Program-made: the position numbers and the translations under genes | DNA from: Patiria miniata | Lineage: Eukaryota > Echinodermata > Asteroidea > Valvatida > Asterinidae | Direction of reading: 5' to 3' | DNA length: 64,000 bases | Assembly (NCBI RefSeq): GCF_015706575.1 | Contig: NW_024037050.1 | Span: 5,580,001 to 5,644,000, forward strand | In this document: one piece after another, positions 10,753-22,815 of the stretch | How the letters are laid out: each line of letters opens with the position of its first letter | Position numbering within the stretch: the stretch's first letter is position 1 | Notes under the pieces: generated by a model | Seen by the model: only the letters and a program-made list of their open reading frames with translations | Databases searched by the model: none | What the model was told of the DNA's origin: nothing

Positions 10753-10975
10753 CAGTGTTGGGTCTATATGGCGGGGTGGGGGTGGGTGGGGTGGGGTTGC
10801 CCTCGTTCAGCCGCTGACTATAATACTAGTAAAATGGGGTAAACAGTAATAAATGGAATGATAAAGTTCCTAAATTCATTCTCAAATTGTCTTAGAATGA
10901 AGGAGAACTTAGATTTCATTATCTTAAGAGACATTCCCCTGCCCCCCCCCCCTGCTGGGCGTTCCTTCGGCACGT
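10753..10975. mobile_element. GGCGGATC-family MITE, degraded copy
   Basis: The segment CGTTCAGCCGCTGACTATA, the following AAAATGGGGTAAACAGTAAT and the AAAGTTCCTAAAT stretch align in order with the complete copies at 8806 and 54414. The left terminus has decayed and the right terminus is missing. Confidence 0.65.
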
Positions 10976-12091
10976 CTTCACTCATTGCAACCTCTTCCCT
11001 TTCCTTAAAATTTTCCTTGAAGATGTCTTTGAAAAGGGGCTATATAACAATTTTTTTTTCGCCTAGCTTGATTTAAGGTTTTATCTCAAAGAGCATCATC
11101 GAATGCATTTCTCTGACTCCTTGCGTTAAATAATGTTTCCTGCTGCTTGAGTAGTACCCTTGCATCATTCAAGACGTTTTCAGAACAGATTTTTCCACAT
11201 CTTCGGTAACTAACATGTGCATCGTCAATATAATTATTGCTCCCCCAGGACAACGTTGATCATTATAGTCCCTTTACTTTTATTGCCAGTTAATTATATT
11301 TTGCCGTTAGTTAAAATGTCACCACAATCGACGACTTTCTCCCTTTAATATAAGAAAAATACACGAGCAACCTGCATGCCCTTATGTGCGCAATTTGCAA
11401 TGCAATACAAACAACGCGCATCCACCACGCGCTAATTACCCGATAGTCGCTGTGAAATGTCCTCCATACAGTGTGCGAATAGCGGCTGTGATGTTAAGCA
11501 TAGCAAGGGTGAATATTGCGAAGAACAACAACGATGCTAATGAAATGATAATAAAGCAGAGAACTTATAAGGCAAATTTAATCTGAAACAAAAACATTCA
11601 CAGGCGCGTCATAAAAACAATGCCTGAATTTTCATGTCCAAATCTATCATACATAATTACGTATACATCGCTGACGAAGCTGCTATTCAAAAATCACGAG
11701 TTATTCGATCAGTACAGTTTGCGGGAAAGCTTCTCTTTTGGGGGCTAAAATCACCCCTTTGTAACCCGTATATTTTGACTCTTCGCTCGCCCGTTCTCCG
11801 CAAAACATCAATCATGTTTGAACGCTTGTCTCAACCACAAAGTATCACGAATAATTTATTGTATGTTCTGTATGATTTTGGTTTCATCCTTTTTATACGC
11901 ACGTAACTGTACAAAGCATTCAGTGCCATTTGAATGGTTGCGCGATTATACTTAGCTGTGATTTGATCCCACACAACCAAAATCCACGCACCAATTTTGT
12001 TTAATCTTCCTGATGCAGACAAATCCAGAACACAAATAGTTCCGTTATTGTTATTATTTCCTTGCAAATTGATTACTTTATTTTAGTATGC
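10976..12091. other. AT-rich non-coding spacer
   Basis: No convincing gene, repeat boundary or structured RNA could be recognised. Confidence 0.45.
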
Positions 12092-12552
12092 TTAAAGAGA
12101 AGATACAACATTTGCTTTTTCTGTAAGTTTCAGAAATTGATGGATTTGGGGGCTTAGTTGTTCGAAAAACCAAAAAAACAATGCTGTTCTTGTAGTCTGG
12201 TTCCCTAACCCCACTTCAGATGAAACATATCAATTTATAGACTTCGGGAATTGTAAGTTCAGGGAATCAGTCTAGCTGGCTTGTACACGTTCATAGGCGT
12301 GTAATCGATTGTGAACAATATGCGGACTAACTAAATATGATAAATTGGGAGCAGTACAAAAGCCAGTTTTTTTTCAACGCTGGTGGGCCGACCAGCGCTA
12401 CAAAAAATACCACTTGTCTTGAAAATGTCAGCACACCAGGTGCCATGATTGTACAGGATGATTTAGACTGTCATTCACTAACAGTCCAGTATTTCGTGAC
12501 ATTTTGGTAGTTTTGTTTTTTGATGTTTGCAAATGTTGTATATTCCCTTTAA
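12092..12552. mobile_element. Dispersed hairpin MITE, copy 2 (complete)
   Basis: The ends TTAAAGAGAAGATACAAC and GTTGTATATTCCCTTTAA are inverted, giving a full 461-bp element with TTAA at each edge. The internal hairpin near 12193-12282 corresponds to the perfect 16-bp pair in the copy at 5236 but has accumulated mismatches. Similarity to 5236-5488 runs through most of the left half. Confidence 0.78.
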
Positions 12553-12978
12553 ACTTGAGTGTATTCGTAATAAATTAACGCCGCTTGTCATAAACATAAT
12601 ATAGTGCGGCCCTCTTTTGGCAAAGAGAAGTACACTTCATACAAGTAAATGCAATCCAAATGAGTTAACTTGACATCGAAGACAGGGCAAACATTAAGGT
12701 TTGAACCAAATCCATTTAAAAAATAGTGATCGCGATGCCTCAACGAGTATAGCCTGAAAATGTCGGGGCCGAGCGATTTTCAAGACTTCCAACCAAAACC
12801 CTTTTACCATTAGGCCTAACACCGACTTGCACCACGATATTAATAAAAGGTGTAAAAAGCACTCCTCCTTTTAAAAGAAATCTTCTCATTGAATTTTTCC
12901 CTTCAGGCGCGCCTTCTATTTGTCGACATCTCGTGCCAGTTGTAATTACCGACTCGTCTGAGTTTGTCTTACATACGC

Positions 12979-13060
12979 AGTGTGGACTTCCGAACAAAAG
13001 ACGTCCACATAATGTAGGTAGCACCGACGTTGTGTGGACTTACCCCACGTCCACACAGTG
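12979..13060. repeat. Paired inverted GTGTGGAC motifs
   Basis: GTGTGGAC occurs at 12980-12987 and 13032-13039, and on the opposite strand at about 13003-13009 and 13049-13056. Two successive units therefore each hold a forward and a reverse motif. A further reverse copy lies at 13239-13246. Function is unknown. Confidence 0.5.
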
Positions 13061-13267
13061 TTTCCCCATTTCTGGAAAACAGGTTTAGAGGCATTTTTGG
13101 GTTAGGTTTATCTGTAGCAGAATGAAGAGAAACACTAAAGGGAATCATAGAAAAAAAATTGGGTTGAAAGAGTTTTCACAGTTTGAGAAAAATGAGTTTT
13201 TTCACTGGTTTTTCTTAACTACACGAAAGCAATGGAAAGTCCACACTAGTCATGTGAAACAAGTATG

Positions 13268-13289
13268 GGTGGGTGTGTGTGTGTGTGTG
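13268..13289. repeat. (GT)n microsatellite
   Basis: A short uninterrupted GT dinucleotide tract follows a GGGTGGGT stretch. Confidence 0.8.
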
Positions 13290-13717
13290 ATCTCTAATGC
13301 CACGGGAAAGTTTAGAATCATCGAAACATCCATTTTGATTTTCGTCACAGGACGGGGCTTGATTTTTTCTTGGGGGGGGGGGCGGAAGGGGGGGATGGCC
13401 GCCGGTTGTAAGTCGATTTCACTGTTACGGAGGGCTCTGACGAGTCTTGTGATGGGCACATGATGGTTGTGAGGTGTTCAGGCAAATTAGAATTACAAAC
13501 CCCGACCTGATATCACTTTCTGTGCTATGCGTTTCGTTGGTTTAACGCTCAAATATCATCATCATACATCTTAATATATCAATAATGGTAATTTTTAGAA
13601 AATGCTGATATGAAGAAACCAAAAACCAATGTAACCCTTTTTAGCAATGTGCTTTTTATTAATATTTCTGAGTAGAAGCTTCTCGAAATTGACACCATGA
13701 TAAAAAGCTCATGGCTT

Positions 13718-14016
13718 CAGGGGCGGATCTAACTTTCGTGAAACCGGGGTGGGGAGTTGATATAAAGGAGGGGAGGTTGAGTCTCAGGCGAGCCGAAGGC
13801 ACGCCCTGCTAGGGAGGTCCGAGGCATGCCCCACGGTTTTTTTTTTTAAATCTACGGTGATTTCTCCTGCATTCTAGGCAATTCAAGAATAAATTTAGGA
13901 ACTTTAGCATTCCATTTGTTGTTTTAGGCCCATTTTCAGCATATAGTTTTATAACATTGGTCAGCGGCTGAACGGAGCTGTAGCAGACATCCCCTACACA
14001 CACAGATCTGCTTCTG
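13718..14016. mobile_element. GGCGGATC-family MITE, inverted copy
   Basis: The left end CAGGGGCGGATCTAAC pairs with the right end CAGATCTGCTTCTG. The interior, read on the minus strand, contains GTTCAGCCGCTGACC and the AAAGTTCCTAAATTTATTC stretch shared with 8806, 10753 and 54414. Flanking 5-mers GGCTT and TGTTT match at only 3 of 5 positions, so the duplication has decayed or is misplaced. Confidence 0.72.
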
Positions 14017-15330
14017 TGTTTGTACTAGGTGGTGATCTCTTGGTAATTTTGCTTCATGGCCTGTAAGTTTTTTCGTCAATGTCAATTTTGAATTGAAAGC
14101 AATAAACAGAACAAAATTATGCACGCTACTTTTCAGTGAGTTTCGGAAGAGGGGCCTTTGATAGGTGAATTTTAAAATAACCCTAAATACAGCTCATTTA
14201 GAGCGCGTGAGAGCTGATCGAAATTAGTTAAAATAGTTCTGCTAAAAAGGCCACGCGCTCAGGCTAAATTTAACAGAAAGAGACTTGAAGTTCTGTCTTT
14301 GTCCGACGACTGTAAGATATATTTTTCTGTCGACTTCTAAGCCTAGAAGATACTTCTCCCATTGATGCTGCTTTTGCCTCCAACCACAATTTAACTTAAA
14401 AGCTATTCAAGCAGCGTTTTAATACATCTTCACCTCGTCTTTCGCGGTAATTGAGTGGTATATAAAGTAGATTTTTCACTCAAACTCCCACCTACAGCTT
14501 TCTCTTCATTTTGAAGGTTGCTGAAACGATCGTTCGCGCCCAAATTGCCAGCGCGTCCGCGGCTCTCGCGCGTCTATTATCTGCCCGTGAGCGCTTGGCG
14601 CTAAACCCACGGCCCACTCTCACGCCTCGACGGCCCGAACCAACCACGGAGGAAGCCTTACTTCCCTTCCCCCCGTAAACGACGTTTTATAACCGGGCCA
14701 ATTTCCGGACATTAGCCACGGCGAAGGTTGCAACTTTTTCAAAGACCGGGATCTTCCGTCCACGGTGTCATGTTCGGTGTATGGGGAGGGGGGGGGGGGG
14801 GGGGGGACGCCAGCAAGATGATGGTAATCGGTTTCACCTTCGGGGGGGGGGGGGGAGATAGTGGATGGAAAGTGCTCCGTCCATCCTCGAATTTAGGGTG
14901 TGTTAGGCTAGAGAGCTTTTAAGAGTCCGACTCTGCTTTAATGCACGGTCGAACCTCCGTTACAACAAACCCCACAAGGCATTGTACGGCAGCTCTATGC
15001 CTCATTATCGTCAGCTTCACTTCAGTCCCATTAAACCATGTTGAGAGTCGTGTTCGAAAAAAGCGATAGGCCATCTTCTGGATTATGAAGTGAAAATTGT
15101 CCTAAATGCTTGCTTGGAAACACGGGATTTTCCAATGTGAAAGCTTTCTGGAGGTTCGCACTTCAAGAATCGCTTGCTGGTATTTTGGTATTTTACGCAG
15201 TTGCACCGTACAAATAAACAAAATAACGACATCCACAAGTTTAAGATGGACACAGAATTTTAGCAGGATTCCAGAAGCGGCAATTATTAGGTCTACATTG
15301 CTTTTTGATCTAGACATGCATTAAAACGGA
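14017..15330. other. Non-coding region with CpG-rich block and G-runs
   Basis: A TATATAAA at about 14459-14466 precedes a CpG-rich block at about 14520-14720. Two long G runs follow at 14788-14806 (19 G) and 14842-14855 (14 G). No exon is recognisable. Confidence 0.4.
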
Positions 15331-15341
15331 AATGTTATCAA

Positions 15342-15364
15342 ATTTATTTTATTTATTTATTTAT
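15342..15364. repeat. (ATTT)n simple repeat, possible retroelement tail
   Basis: The tract of ATTT units is followed by a stretch with GCGCAAGCGCC. Read on the minus strand this would be a unique segment ending in a TAAA-type tail, as in some non-LTR retrotransposons. No reverse transcriptase frame is present, so that origin is only a suggestion. Confidence 0.45.
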
Positions 15365-15494
15365 CATACATCATCCTACAGCGCAAGCGCCAAAGACGGA
15401 TGGATTAATTGATTAATTTACATTAAAAAAAGTAAAAATTAGCAACTTTGCATAAGAATCAAGACATTAAATTATTAAAAAAAATACCAAAAAA

Positions 15495-15684
15495 ATGCAC
15501 AAGATGAAACAGGCTCACTCTGTGCTTGACTATCAATACATGAAGGTAGTCCCATTATAAAAGTGAATGTAAAATACATCATGGTTATCCCTTAATTAAA
15601 ATCAAATCTTCAACATTGCATGCACTTTATAAGATGAGACATGCACACTCTGGGCCTGACCTTTCAATACATGATGTTAGTCCC
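15495..15684. repeat. Two-copy degenerate direct repeat
   Basis: Copy one (15495-15553) and copy two (15620-15684) share the order TGCAC, AAGATGA, CACTCTG, TCAATACATGA and TAGTCCCA. The offset is about 125-130 bp. Confidence 0.65.
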
Positions 15685-15710
15685 ACATCAAAAAAAATAA
15701 AATATAAAAA

Positions 15711-17754
15711 AGATGTAAGAACGTGAAAGTACGAACAGGGATAATTTTGCTTTGTATAGTTCTTACGACTTGTTTTGGGTGTAATCTCCTGCTTTTAAAA
15801 TGTTGTGTTTTGGGACGATGCTAGTCCCCAGCCCATACCCGCACGCACGATAAACGTGGGCTAATTACCCGTTACAAAGATCCCGAATAACAAAAGGAAA
15901 TTGACTTGTGACAAAATATACCATTAAACAAAACTGAACGTGATTGACAGAACTCTATGCCTTGAACAAAAATACCAGCTGGAAAATCAAATTATAAGCA
16001 GAGTTAATGGGTGTGCTTAAGTCTTATTCCAATTATTTTTTCGTCCTTGGTTCTCCTTTGCGATCGGAGACCGGTACCTGTATTGGAAGGTCCCTACCGG
16101 TATTTTTCTTAACACTCGCTACACGTGTCCCCCTCTTCATACTGTAGGAGTTGTGCCCGGCGTAATTAGCTTTGTAAAGTTGAGGGTGGGTGAGACCGTT
16201 GTTAAACCTATGGTTAAACACGTCCCCAGTCCAACTGGTTTGGTCTGACCTTGGTTTGAAGTGGGTAGTGTCTTTTTCAAGTACTGCAGGCAATTTCCTC
16301 GTTTTGTAAATTGTCTGACGGGGTAAGGAGTGGTATCCGTCATCAGACTTTATTGGACCGTGACAAACGGATAATGAACCGCATAAGTGCAAATGGTGTG
16401 TGGGTTAAAAAAGTGGATCAAGATATTAGAACGAAAGGCAACTATTGATTTGGGGGAATCGTTGTTGTTTCACTGTAGGAAGTATCGATAAGACAGGGTT
16501 TCACGAATCGCGGCATCGTCTCGGCTTCGGCTTCATCTCGAATGTTCCTGGAGCAGAATACGAAGTTCGGATCACGGTTCTGATTACGAAGTATGCGGCG
16601 AAGCCTAACCTGGAGACGGTGCCGAGGTTTGATAAACCGCCAAAGCAACCATAGCGATAGCATTGTAGGAGTCTCGACGTAGTTGTAGCGTTCTATGATT
16701 TACATGGTGTTGGTTGTAACATTTATATTTTACCATTCTCCTAAATATTGTCTGTTGAAACTTAAAAAAAAAATGGTTTCCATAAGGAAGACGGGGTTTG
16801 CTTGTATAGGAAGAAATAACCGTCAGAAAATCGGTGACAGCTTAAATGGACACCGTTTTACGACAGCGTGGCTTGTTAAAAAAACGGGACACTCAAACAA
16901 ACCACACAAAAGGAGGCGGTTAACGTGACAGTATCGCTGATATATCCTTGTAAATGAAATCACTTTTGTTGTGGTGAACAGAAACCAATTCGTTTGTGTC
17001 ACTTTAAGCCCGCCATTATCCCCGTCGTCATCGGAGGAAGGCAATTTAGGCGATCTGGAGGCTGTTGTGTATTGCAAATTGGGCCGGTCCGCCCAGCGCT
17101 GTCCGCATGGCTGAATCGCCTGAATGGAGCGGTCTTCGATTTTTCTTTTCACTCGGACATCAGGGCGCAAAGCTCCGTATCGGCAATCTATTCCCCTCTT
17201 TTGACTTTTTGACAAAGGAGTCCAGCCTCTCGCTTAAGAAGATTCCTGTCTTGCCTGGATTCCTCAGAGGATTGGAGACGGTGTATTATATCGGTTTCAG
17301 ACATTATTGGGAGTCGAAGATGCGGTGATTCTGTTTCTTCTTGCTCTGAGATTCAAGTGGTTCCCAAACATTAGTTTTAAAAAAGGATTAAAGGAATCGG
17401 CGCCCTCAGGGCGCGGATCAGAGAGTCTTGGAAATGAATGAACTCTTGGGTTGATTAAATTAAACTGGACAAAGTTTCTGTAATTAAAGCTGCGAAATTG
17501 GGCGAACAAAAGAAAGGATTTAGTTAGAAAATTAAACGTTGTTTCTGTGCGTTATTGAAGATGGGGGGGGGGGGGGAGGATGAAATCATCTTCCTCTTCC
17601 CAAAGGCCCAAAATGCCTAAACCAAGTTAATAACCACCTCATTAATTTACCAAAGAATGTAACAGCGCATTATCTCTGACGATACCTGTTGAAAATATGG
17701 GAATTCGGTAAAGTTTGGGATTTAGTTTATTTATTTGGGATTTTTATTACATTT
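15711..17754. other. Non-coding spacer with an imperfect foldback
   Basis: Around 16497-16640 the left part (GGTTTCACGAATCGCGGC...) and the reverse complement of the right part share GTCTC, GGCTTC and GAATGTTCCTGGAGCAGAA in order, giving a decayed palindrome. A G14 run is at 17563-17576. No coding feature is supported. Confidence 0.35.
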
Positions 17755-17891
17755 CTTTACCCCCCAAAAAACCTTTTTTTTTCTGCGGCCAAACAATTTG
17801 GGCATCATTTTTTGAAAAAAAAATTTAAATTCTAAAAAAAAAAGAAAAAAAAAAAAGTGAGCCCCCTAGCCAAATCCTCGGTGCGCCACTG
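17755..17891. mobile_element. hAT MITE fragment related to 9246-9542, inverted
   Basis: Read on the minus strand it starts CAGTGGCGCACCGAGG, continues ATTTGGCTAGGGGGCT and reaches TTTGGCCGCAGAAAAAAA, matching the left half of the element at 9246. The other half is absent. Confidence 0.75.
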
Positions 17892-18003
17892 ACGCCTCCC
17901 ACATTTTTGTTCTGAATATCAGGGTATACGGATTGGGAGGCTGAGAGTTGAAGTTTTCAGTAACACACTAAAGCCGAATGTCGTTCAAGTCGGCAGCTCG
18001 ATC

Positions 18004-18188
18004 TACAATCCTGGCCAAATCTCGTTGGGCCCCCAACCCCCCAGCCCCCGGTCAATGTTGTCTCTCATTGCGCGGTGTGTGCTTCATCCCCTGAAGAGAA
18101 CAACATTGACAGGGGGAGCGGGGGAGTTTGTAACTGTTGGAGGCTAAGGTTATTTCCAAGTGTCCCAACCGTTTTGGCCGGGATTGTA
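18004..18188. mobile_element. Small TA-flanked MITE
   Basis: The 181-bp element (18006-18186) has ends CAATCCTGGCCAAAT and, inverted, CAATCCCGGCCAAAA, flanked by TA at 18004-18005 and 18187-18188. A second inverted pair, TCAATGTTGT and ACAACATTGA, lies inside. The layout fits a mariner-type MITE. Confidence 0.75.
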
Positions 18189-18324
18189 GGCCTATAGGGC
18201 TTTATTTCTCGTAGAAACTTGGCACTAGTTGATTTTTGTCACGTTTTTCTGTCTGATATGGCTGCAAAGCAAACCAGTCCATTCCATTCCTCGGTGTCGT
18301 TGAACCATGATGTTTATTGCCTTC

Positions 18325-18433
18325 CAGGGGCGGATCTAGCTTTCTGGAAACGGGGAAGGGGGATGGGAGTGTGATATGAAGGGGGGGGGGGGGTGTTTGA
18401 GTGATATGAGGGGAGGGGTGGTTGAGTTAACGC
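18325..18433. mobile_element. GGCGGATC-family MITE fragment
   Basis: The left end CAGGGGCGGATCTAGCTTTC and the following GTGATATGA-containing G-rich stretch match the start of the copy at 13718. No right terminus is found. Confidence 0.6.
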
Positions 18434-19039
18434 GTGGTCCAATCATTCGGTTTTTCCGCGTTTGATCTCATGAGTTTCTAAATTAACATGATAGTTAAGA
18501 AATAAAGTGCCTCTCTCCACGGACCTTCTTTCAAAATCTCACTCAGAGGCACAAAACACTTAATTACAGGGGCAAAAACTAACACCGCGATTTGGACAAT
18601 GGAAGAACAAGCGGGGTCGATTTCCGCCATGGCCACACTATATCCCGCATGCTAAAAACGTCCTTATTATAGACCTAAACAAACCCAACAACAATGCTCA
18701 GAGAAAGAGTGGCATTAGATCGCTGGAAAAAAACCCACACACACCCGGCATTACGAGGGCGGGAAGTAAACGCCCCCAAGGTATCCTCCTCCAACAATGG
18801 ACGATTTGGTGTCCTCATAATTGACCCAAAGTCCGCTGATTTCCTTGCGCCGGCACAACGGCGCAAGCCAAACGGTCCTTTGACCGGTTTAAAAAGGGGA
18901 ACAGAATAACCGTCCTCATTAACTCTTTACAGCTCCCAATTAAAGCAACCAAGGATGTCCCGCCGCGGAGAACTGTCACTTGATAAGATGCCTTTTTCTT
19001 TCTTTCTTTTTGACTTCTTCTTCATCATCCAAGGTAACT

Positions 19040-19130
19040 AACTGACTCGTGGGATTAGTGAAGATGGAATGGATCAGCGGTACGGGATCACTTGATCCTT
19101 CATCAATCATCTCATTGTATTGGATTAGCG
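19040..19130. promoter_or_regulatory. Cluster of GGATTA/GATCC homeodomain-type motifs
   Basis: GGGATTA at 19051-19057 and GGATTA at 19122-19127 match the binding core of K50 homeodomains such as Otx or Pitx, with GGGATCA and GATCC variants between them. Clustering of short sites suggests, but does not show, an enhancer. Confidence 0.25.
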
Positions 19131-19434
19131 CTTGTTAAAACCTTGGGCTTAAACTGTAAAGGACACATGCTAAATCAAGTGTTCTTTTCTTTACATTGAC
19201 TGTCAATGCAAACCCGCTTGTGGAACGTATGAGCTTTCTGCCACTACACGTTCCCCTGGTCTCTGCCTATAACCGATTTTCAAGAAATTTTGAGAAAACT
19301 TTTTTTATTCATGAACATTTTGTACTGGTAAATAGAAAACGACACAACCAGGCTTATTATACTGTGGACGTCGTGTAGGTGATACAGATCATAATACACT
19401 GGCTTTTCTATTGATATTAAAGTTGAATTCCCGT

Positions 19435-19610
19435 GCTTTTTTCGAATTTCATCCCGAAAAATAGATTCCTGTTAACTTGTTATTATTCCTAGCAATACAA
19501 AAGTTCTTCACGTTTGAATGAGACGTTTAGTAATTATTGAATAATACACATATTGGGTAATACACATGTATTACCTTTCGAATTTCGAATTACTTACGGT
19601 CCTGGCAATA
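19435..19610. repeat. Dispersed repeat D, copy 1
   Basis: This shares CCCGAAAAATAGATTC, TAGCAATACAAAAGTT, TTTGAATGAGAC and CTTTCGAATT in the same order with 22660-22815, and an inverted partial copy lies at 29415-29535. Ends and class are not resolved. Confidence 0.7.
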
Positions 19611-20143
19611 AATCCGGTTTCGTGGGGCAGGCTGGTACCCGCCCCACAATCAGTTTGCCAGTCTGCTCGCAAGGTGGATCTGTGTGCCCAAAAATGAAAA
19701 CACCTTTTCGGAGGGTAACAGACGCCCAAAATATGCAAGGGACAGAAAAGAAATTAAGGTTGGAATAAAACACACAAGCTGAACATTAATCAAGGGTAAA
19801 ACAAAATCAAATTTGTTAAAGAGCATGGGAAAACAACTTTAAAACCCTAATTGTTTGCGAGTTGAATAAGCATAAAATGATGACCTCATACAAAAGACAC
19901 AAATTGTGTGTTTTTACTAATTATTGGTATAAGTGCAAAGCAAAGTGGTTCAAAGAAACGGCCGATCGAATATCAAAATTGTCGTCGTGATAAAACTTTG
20001 AAATTAGGATTATCCTAATACGTCATAACAAAAACTGTCACTGTGGCGAAACAAGCACAAACGGACAGATGGAATCAAACGCAAACAGACAAGGTATTAA
20101 TATTCAGAAATTGTAATCGTATGGTGTTTGACATGTCTGAAAG

Positions 20144-20570
20144 TTTAAAGGCATATATACAGGATCACTTGCATTTATCCCAAAAGTAACCTACCGAATT
20201 ATTATCCAAATGCTTACTTGGATTGAAGATCGAAATGGTACTAAACATCCCGTGAAATTATTCTGTCTGGCTTGCTGTCATTTTCGAAGAAATCAAGACA
20301 TGTAGGTGATTTCCAACGATCAGTCAATTGACTGATTTTTCTGGAAATAAAGAGTCATAGGCCTATAGGCCTAAACAAAATCGTGTTTCGTTGTAAAAAA
20401 AGTTGTGCATGATCTTTCACTGCCCATGTTTTCTCGAAAAGTGTAATATCCACTGAGCTGAAATTTCAACAGGTTAGGTTCTGAACATTCTCCTTTTGGA
20501 TTTTGAATGGTGTTATTATTGGAATTGAATACAATGCATGAAACGCAAATGGTCATATATTCCTTTAAAA
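20144..20570. mobile_element. TTTAAA-ended MITE, copy 2
   Basis: The ends TTTAAAGGCATATATACAGG and GGTCATATATTCCTTTAAAA are approximately inverted. Its interior has CCCGTGAAATTATTCTGTC, GGCTTGCTGTCATTTTCG and GTGATTTCCAACGATCAG, the family core also present at 5724 and 29577. Two TAGGCCTA-type sites lie inside near 20355. Confidence 0.78.
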
Positions 20571-20879
20571 TCAGCAACTTAATATAGACAGTACTTATAT
20601 GCGTGCCTATATATGCGTGTTATTTCAAGTTGAGGACTTTCATGTTTGAAGGGGTGTGGTCGTGCCGATACGCTTATAAACATTACCACTTTTTCGAAAC
20701 CCCAAACCTAAATGTACAGAACTATAGAGGCTACGTTTAGTGCAAAACTTTATAGTGTTATTCTCCTCTCTCGCACTTGAAAATGCTACTTCCTGTCCTG
20801 ATAGGGAACAGTGAACTTTGCAGTATGTTGTGTCAATGTGATTATCGAATGTTACTCTGATGTATTTTTGGTGTCTGCC

Positions 20880-21320
20880 CCAAGGGACCTGTGGATCGGC
20901 GCCAACCATTCCATGCAGTCGTCTGTAATGTACAGTCCCCGGTGCAACCTGTTCCTCCGCACTCTCTACTACCCTCCATCAAAGGAAGGGGACAGACCCA
21001 AACCAACAAAACATCCTTCCCTCCTCTACCGGAGGGCCAGCCACGGCCTTTTCTTTCCTCCCTTTCTACGATCGGAGACATGCGACCGAGGTATAAACTG
21101 TTGCAATTCAACTTGGTGGAGCTGCCCCAGGCGCGATAAAAAGCCGGCTATTCTTGCGCGTGGCGAGCGCTCTTTCTCCCCCGTCCAGCTCGCTCACCGA
21201 GCCCCACGGTCAACTCTGCGCCGGCCCGGCCCCCGCGCCACGGCCCCGTGTAACCGTTGCAAAGTCACTGACCGCGCTGCGTTCGTTCGATGTGATGTGA
21301 GTGAACGCTCGCTCAGAACC
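20880..21320. other. GC- and CpG-rich block, non-coding as far as can be seen
   Basis: Base composition rises sharply against the surrounding AT-rich DNA, with many CpG steps around 21160-21260. A frame of 170 codons spans it on the plus strand, but the predicted peptide has no domain, is rich in Pro, Arg and Ser as GC-rich DNA dictates, and competes with frames on the other strand. It could be a promoter or regulatory block, or an unrecognised exon. Confidence 0.35.
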
Positions 21321-22659
21321 TAAACCCAAGCAGAGAGAACAAATCACACAAGAAACGAGACTTATATTTTTTTCTGTACTCCCCCTTTCCTTGTTTAGTC
21401 TAACGTCGAAAATGAAAACATGAAGAAGGTGAACGAACTGGAGGTTATATGCGCGCTTTGATCGTTTAGCTATAAGGATGGGGGGCCACTAGCGCGAGTA
21501 GCTGTATCTTTTGAATTCAAGTTGAAGACCCCGGCAATGCTTGGTGTTACGTACACAAAACCGGGGGGTTCTACAGGATGGCGACGTAACGGCCCCGGGC
21601 CCATGTGGGTGGTTGATGTTGTGGCTTTTGTCCTCCGTGGATGTATCCATCAGAGTCTGTGTTATTCTTTCCTTCGAGGCATCAGCCACACGGTGCCTCT
21701 ACGGAGCTGAATACGCCCCCGAGGATACAAGGCATCCCCCAACCACCAGCAAGTAGCGGAGAGGGGGGAAAAGACAGGGGGCAAGCGGGGCAAGATACGC
21801 TAGTGTGCCCACACATCCCCAGCCCGTAATTATCATATCAATGCACGCTGGTAATTGGCACAGAGGGGCAGAAAAACTCACCGTGGACCGTTTCCTCTTT
21901 TTTCCCCCTCCACCCGCGGGAGCTGCCTGGCACGGACCACTAAACGGTGGAGATAACACCGAGGGGATGTCTTTAAAGTTGGCCGTGGAAGACTGAAGAT
22001 CCACGGGGGACATCTTGGTGGTAATCAGCTCGGCATCGCGGGACGAGAGAGAGAAGCTAGAGTGAGCGGGGCAGGTGAGTGGCTGGTTTCTATCCGATAG
22101 TTTCAAAAGGGTCCATGCATGCTAGCTTCAACGTGTTGCATTATACATTAATAAATTTAACAGCTCATACATTGACAATAATGAAACACTCAGCATGTCC
22201 AAGTGAGCTGGTGAAAGTAAAAGATCAGAGACAGAAACGTGGAGAATAGTAGTGCTGAGGTGGGGAGAAATCAAAGTAAACCTTAAAAATAAACGAAAGT
22301 TTTGAACACTTGAACGCACGAGTTTTTCGTCCAAATGTTGTTCATCATCCATCAACTTTCTAAATTCTTCCAACAGTCTTGTCAGGCTCAATGTAACTAA
22401 ATAATGTAAAACAGTTTCAAACAATTTATATAAACTTCAATATGAAATTGGAAATTCGGGCATCTGACGCGAATTTTTAAGTATAAGCAACACGCCTCGA
22501 GTTTGCCCGCAAAATTTCGATGTGGCGTTTTATCAATCGCAACCCAACGGTACAAGCTAATGTTTATGTTAGAATCAACTTATTAGAACAGTAAATGTAC
22601 TTTTTTAATTTCCCACGGATGGTGCTGAAACAAGCCTTAAAAATGCACTCCATTTGCCA
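21321..22659. other. Non-coding spacer
   Basis: This is moderately GC-rich to about 22080, then AT-rich. No coding feature or repeat boundary could be supported. Confidence 0.4.
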
Positions 22660-22815
22660 TGTTTGAGTTTCACCCCGAAAAATAGATTCTGGTTTTAAAT
22701 TGCTATTTCTCTAGCAATACAAAAGTTATCCACTTTTGAATGAGACATAGAACTAAAGCTCCACTCACGTTTTTGCTATGGAATATTATACAACTTTCGA
22801 ATTATTTGCGGCCCG
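22660..22815. repeat. Dispersed repeat D, copy 2
   Basis: The segment carries CCCCGAAAAATAGATTCTG, CTAGCAATACAAAAGTTA, TTTGAATGAGAC and CTTTCGAATTATTTGCGG, colinear with 19435-19610. Confidence 0.7.

Noticed and set aside
16033..16392. 119-codon minus-strand frame
   Set aside because: No domain or retroelement motif could be recognised in it.
20811..21323. 170-codon plus-strand frame
   Set aside because: It follows from CpG-rich, stop-poor DNA; the peptide is low in hydrophobic core patterns and matches nothing I know.
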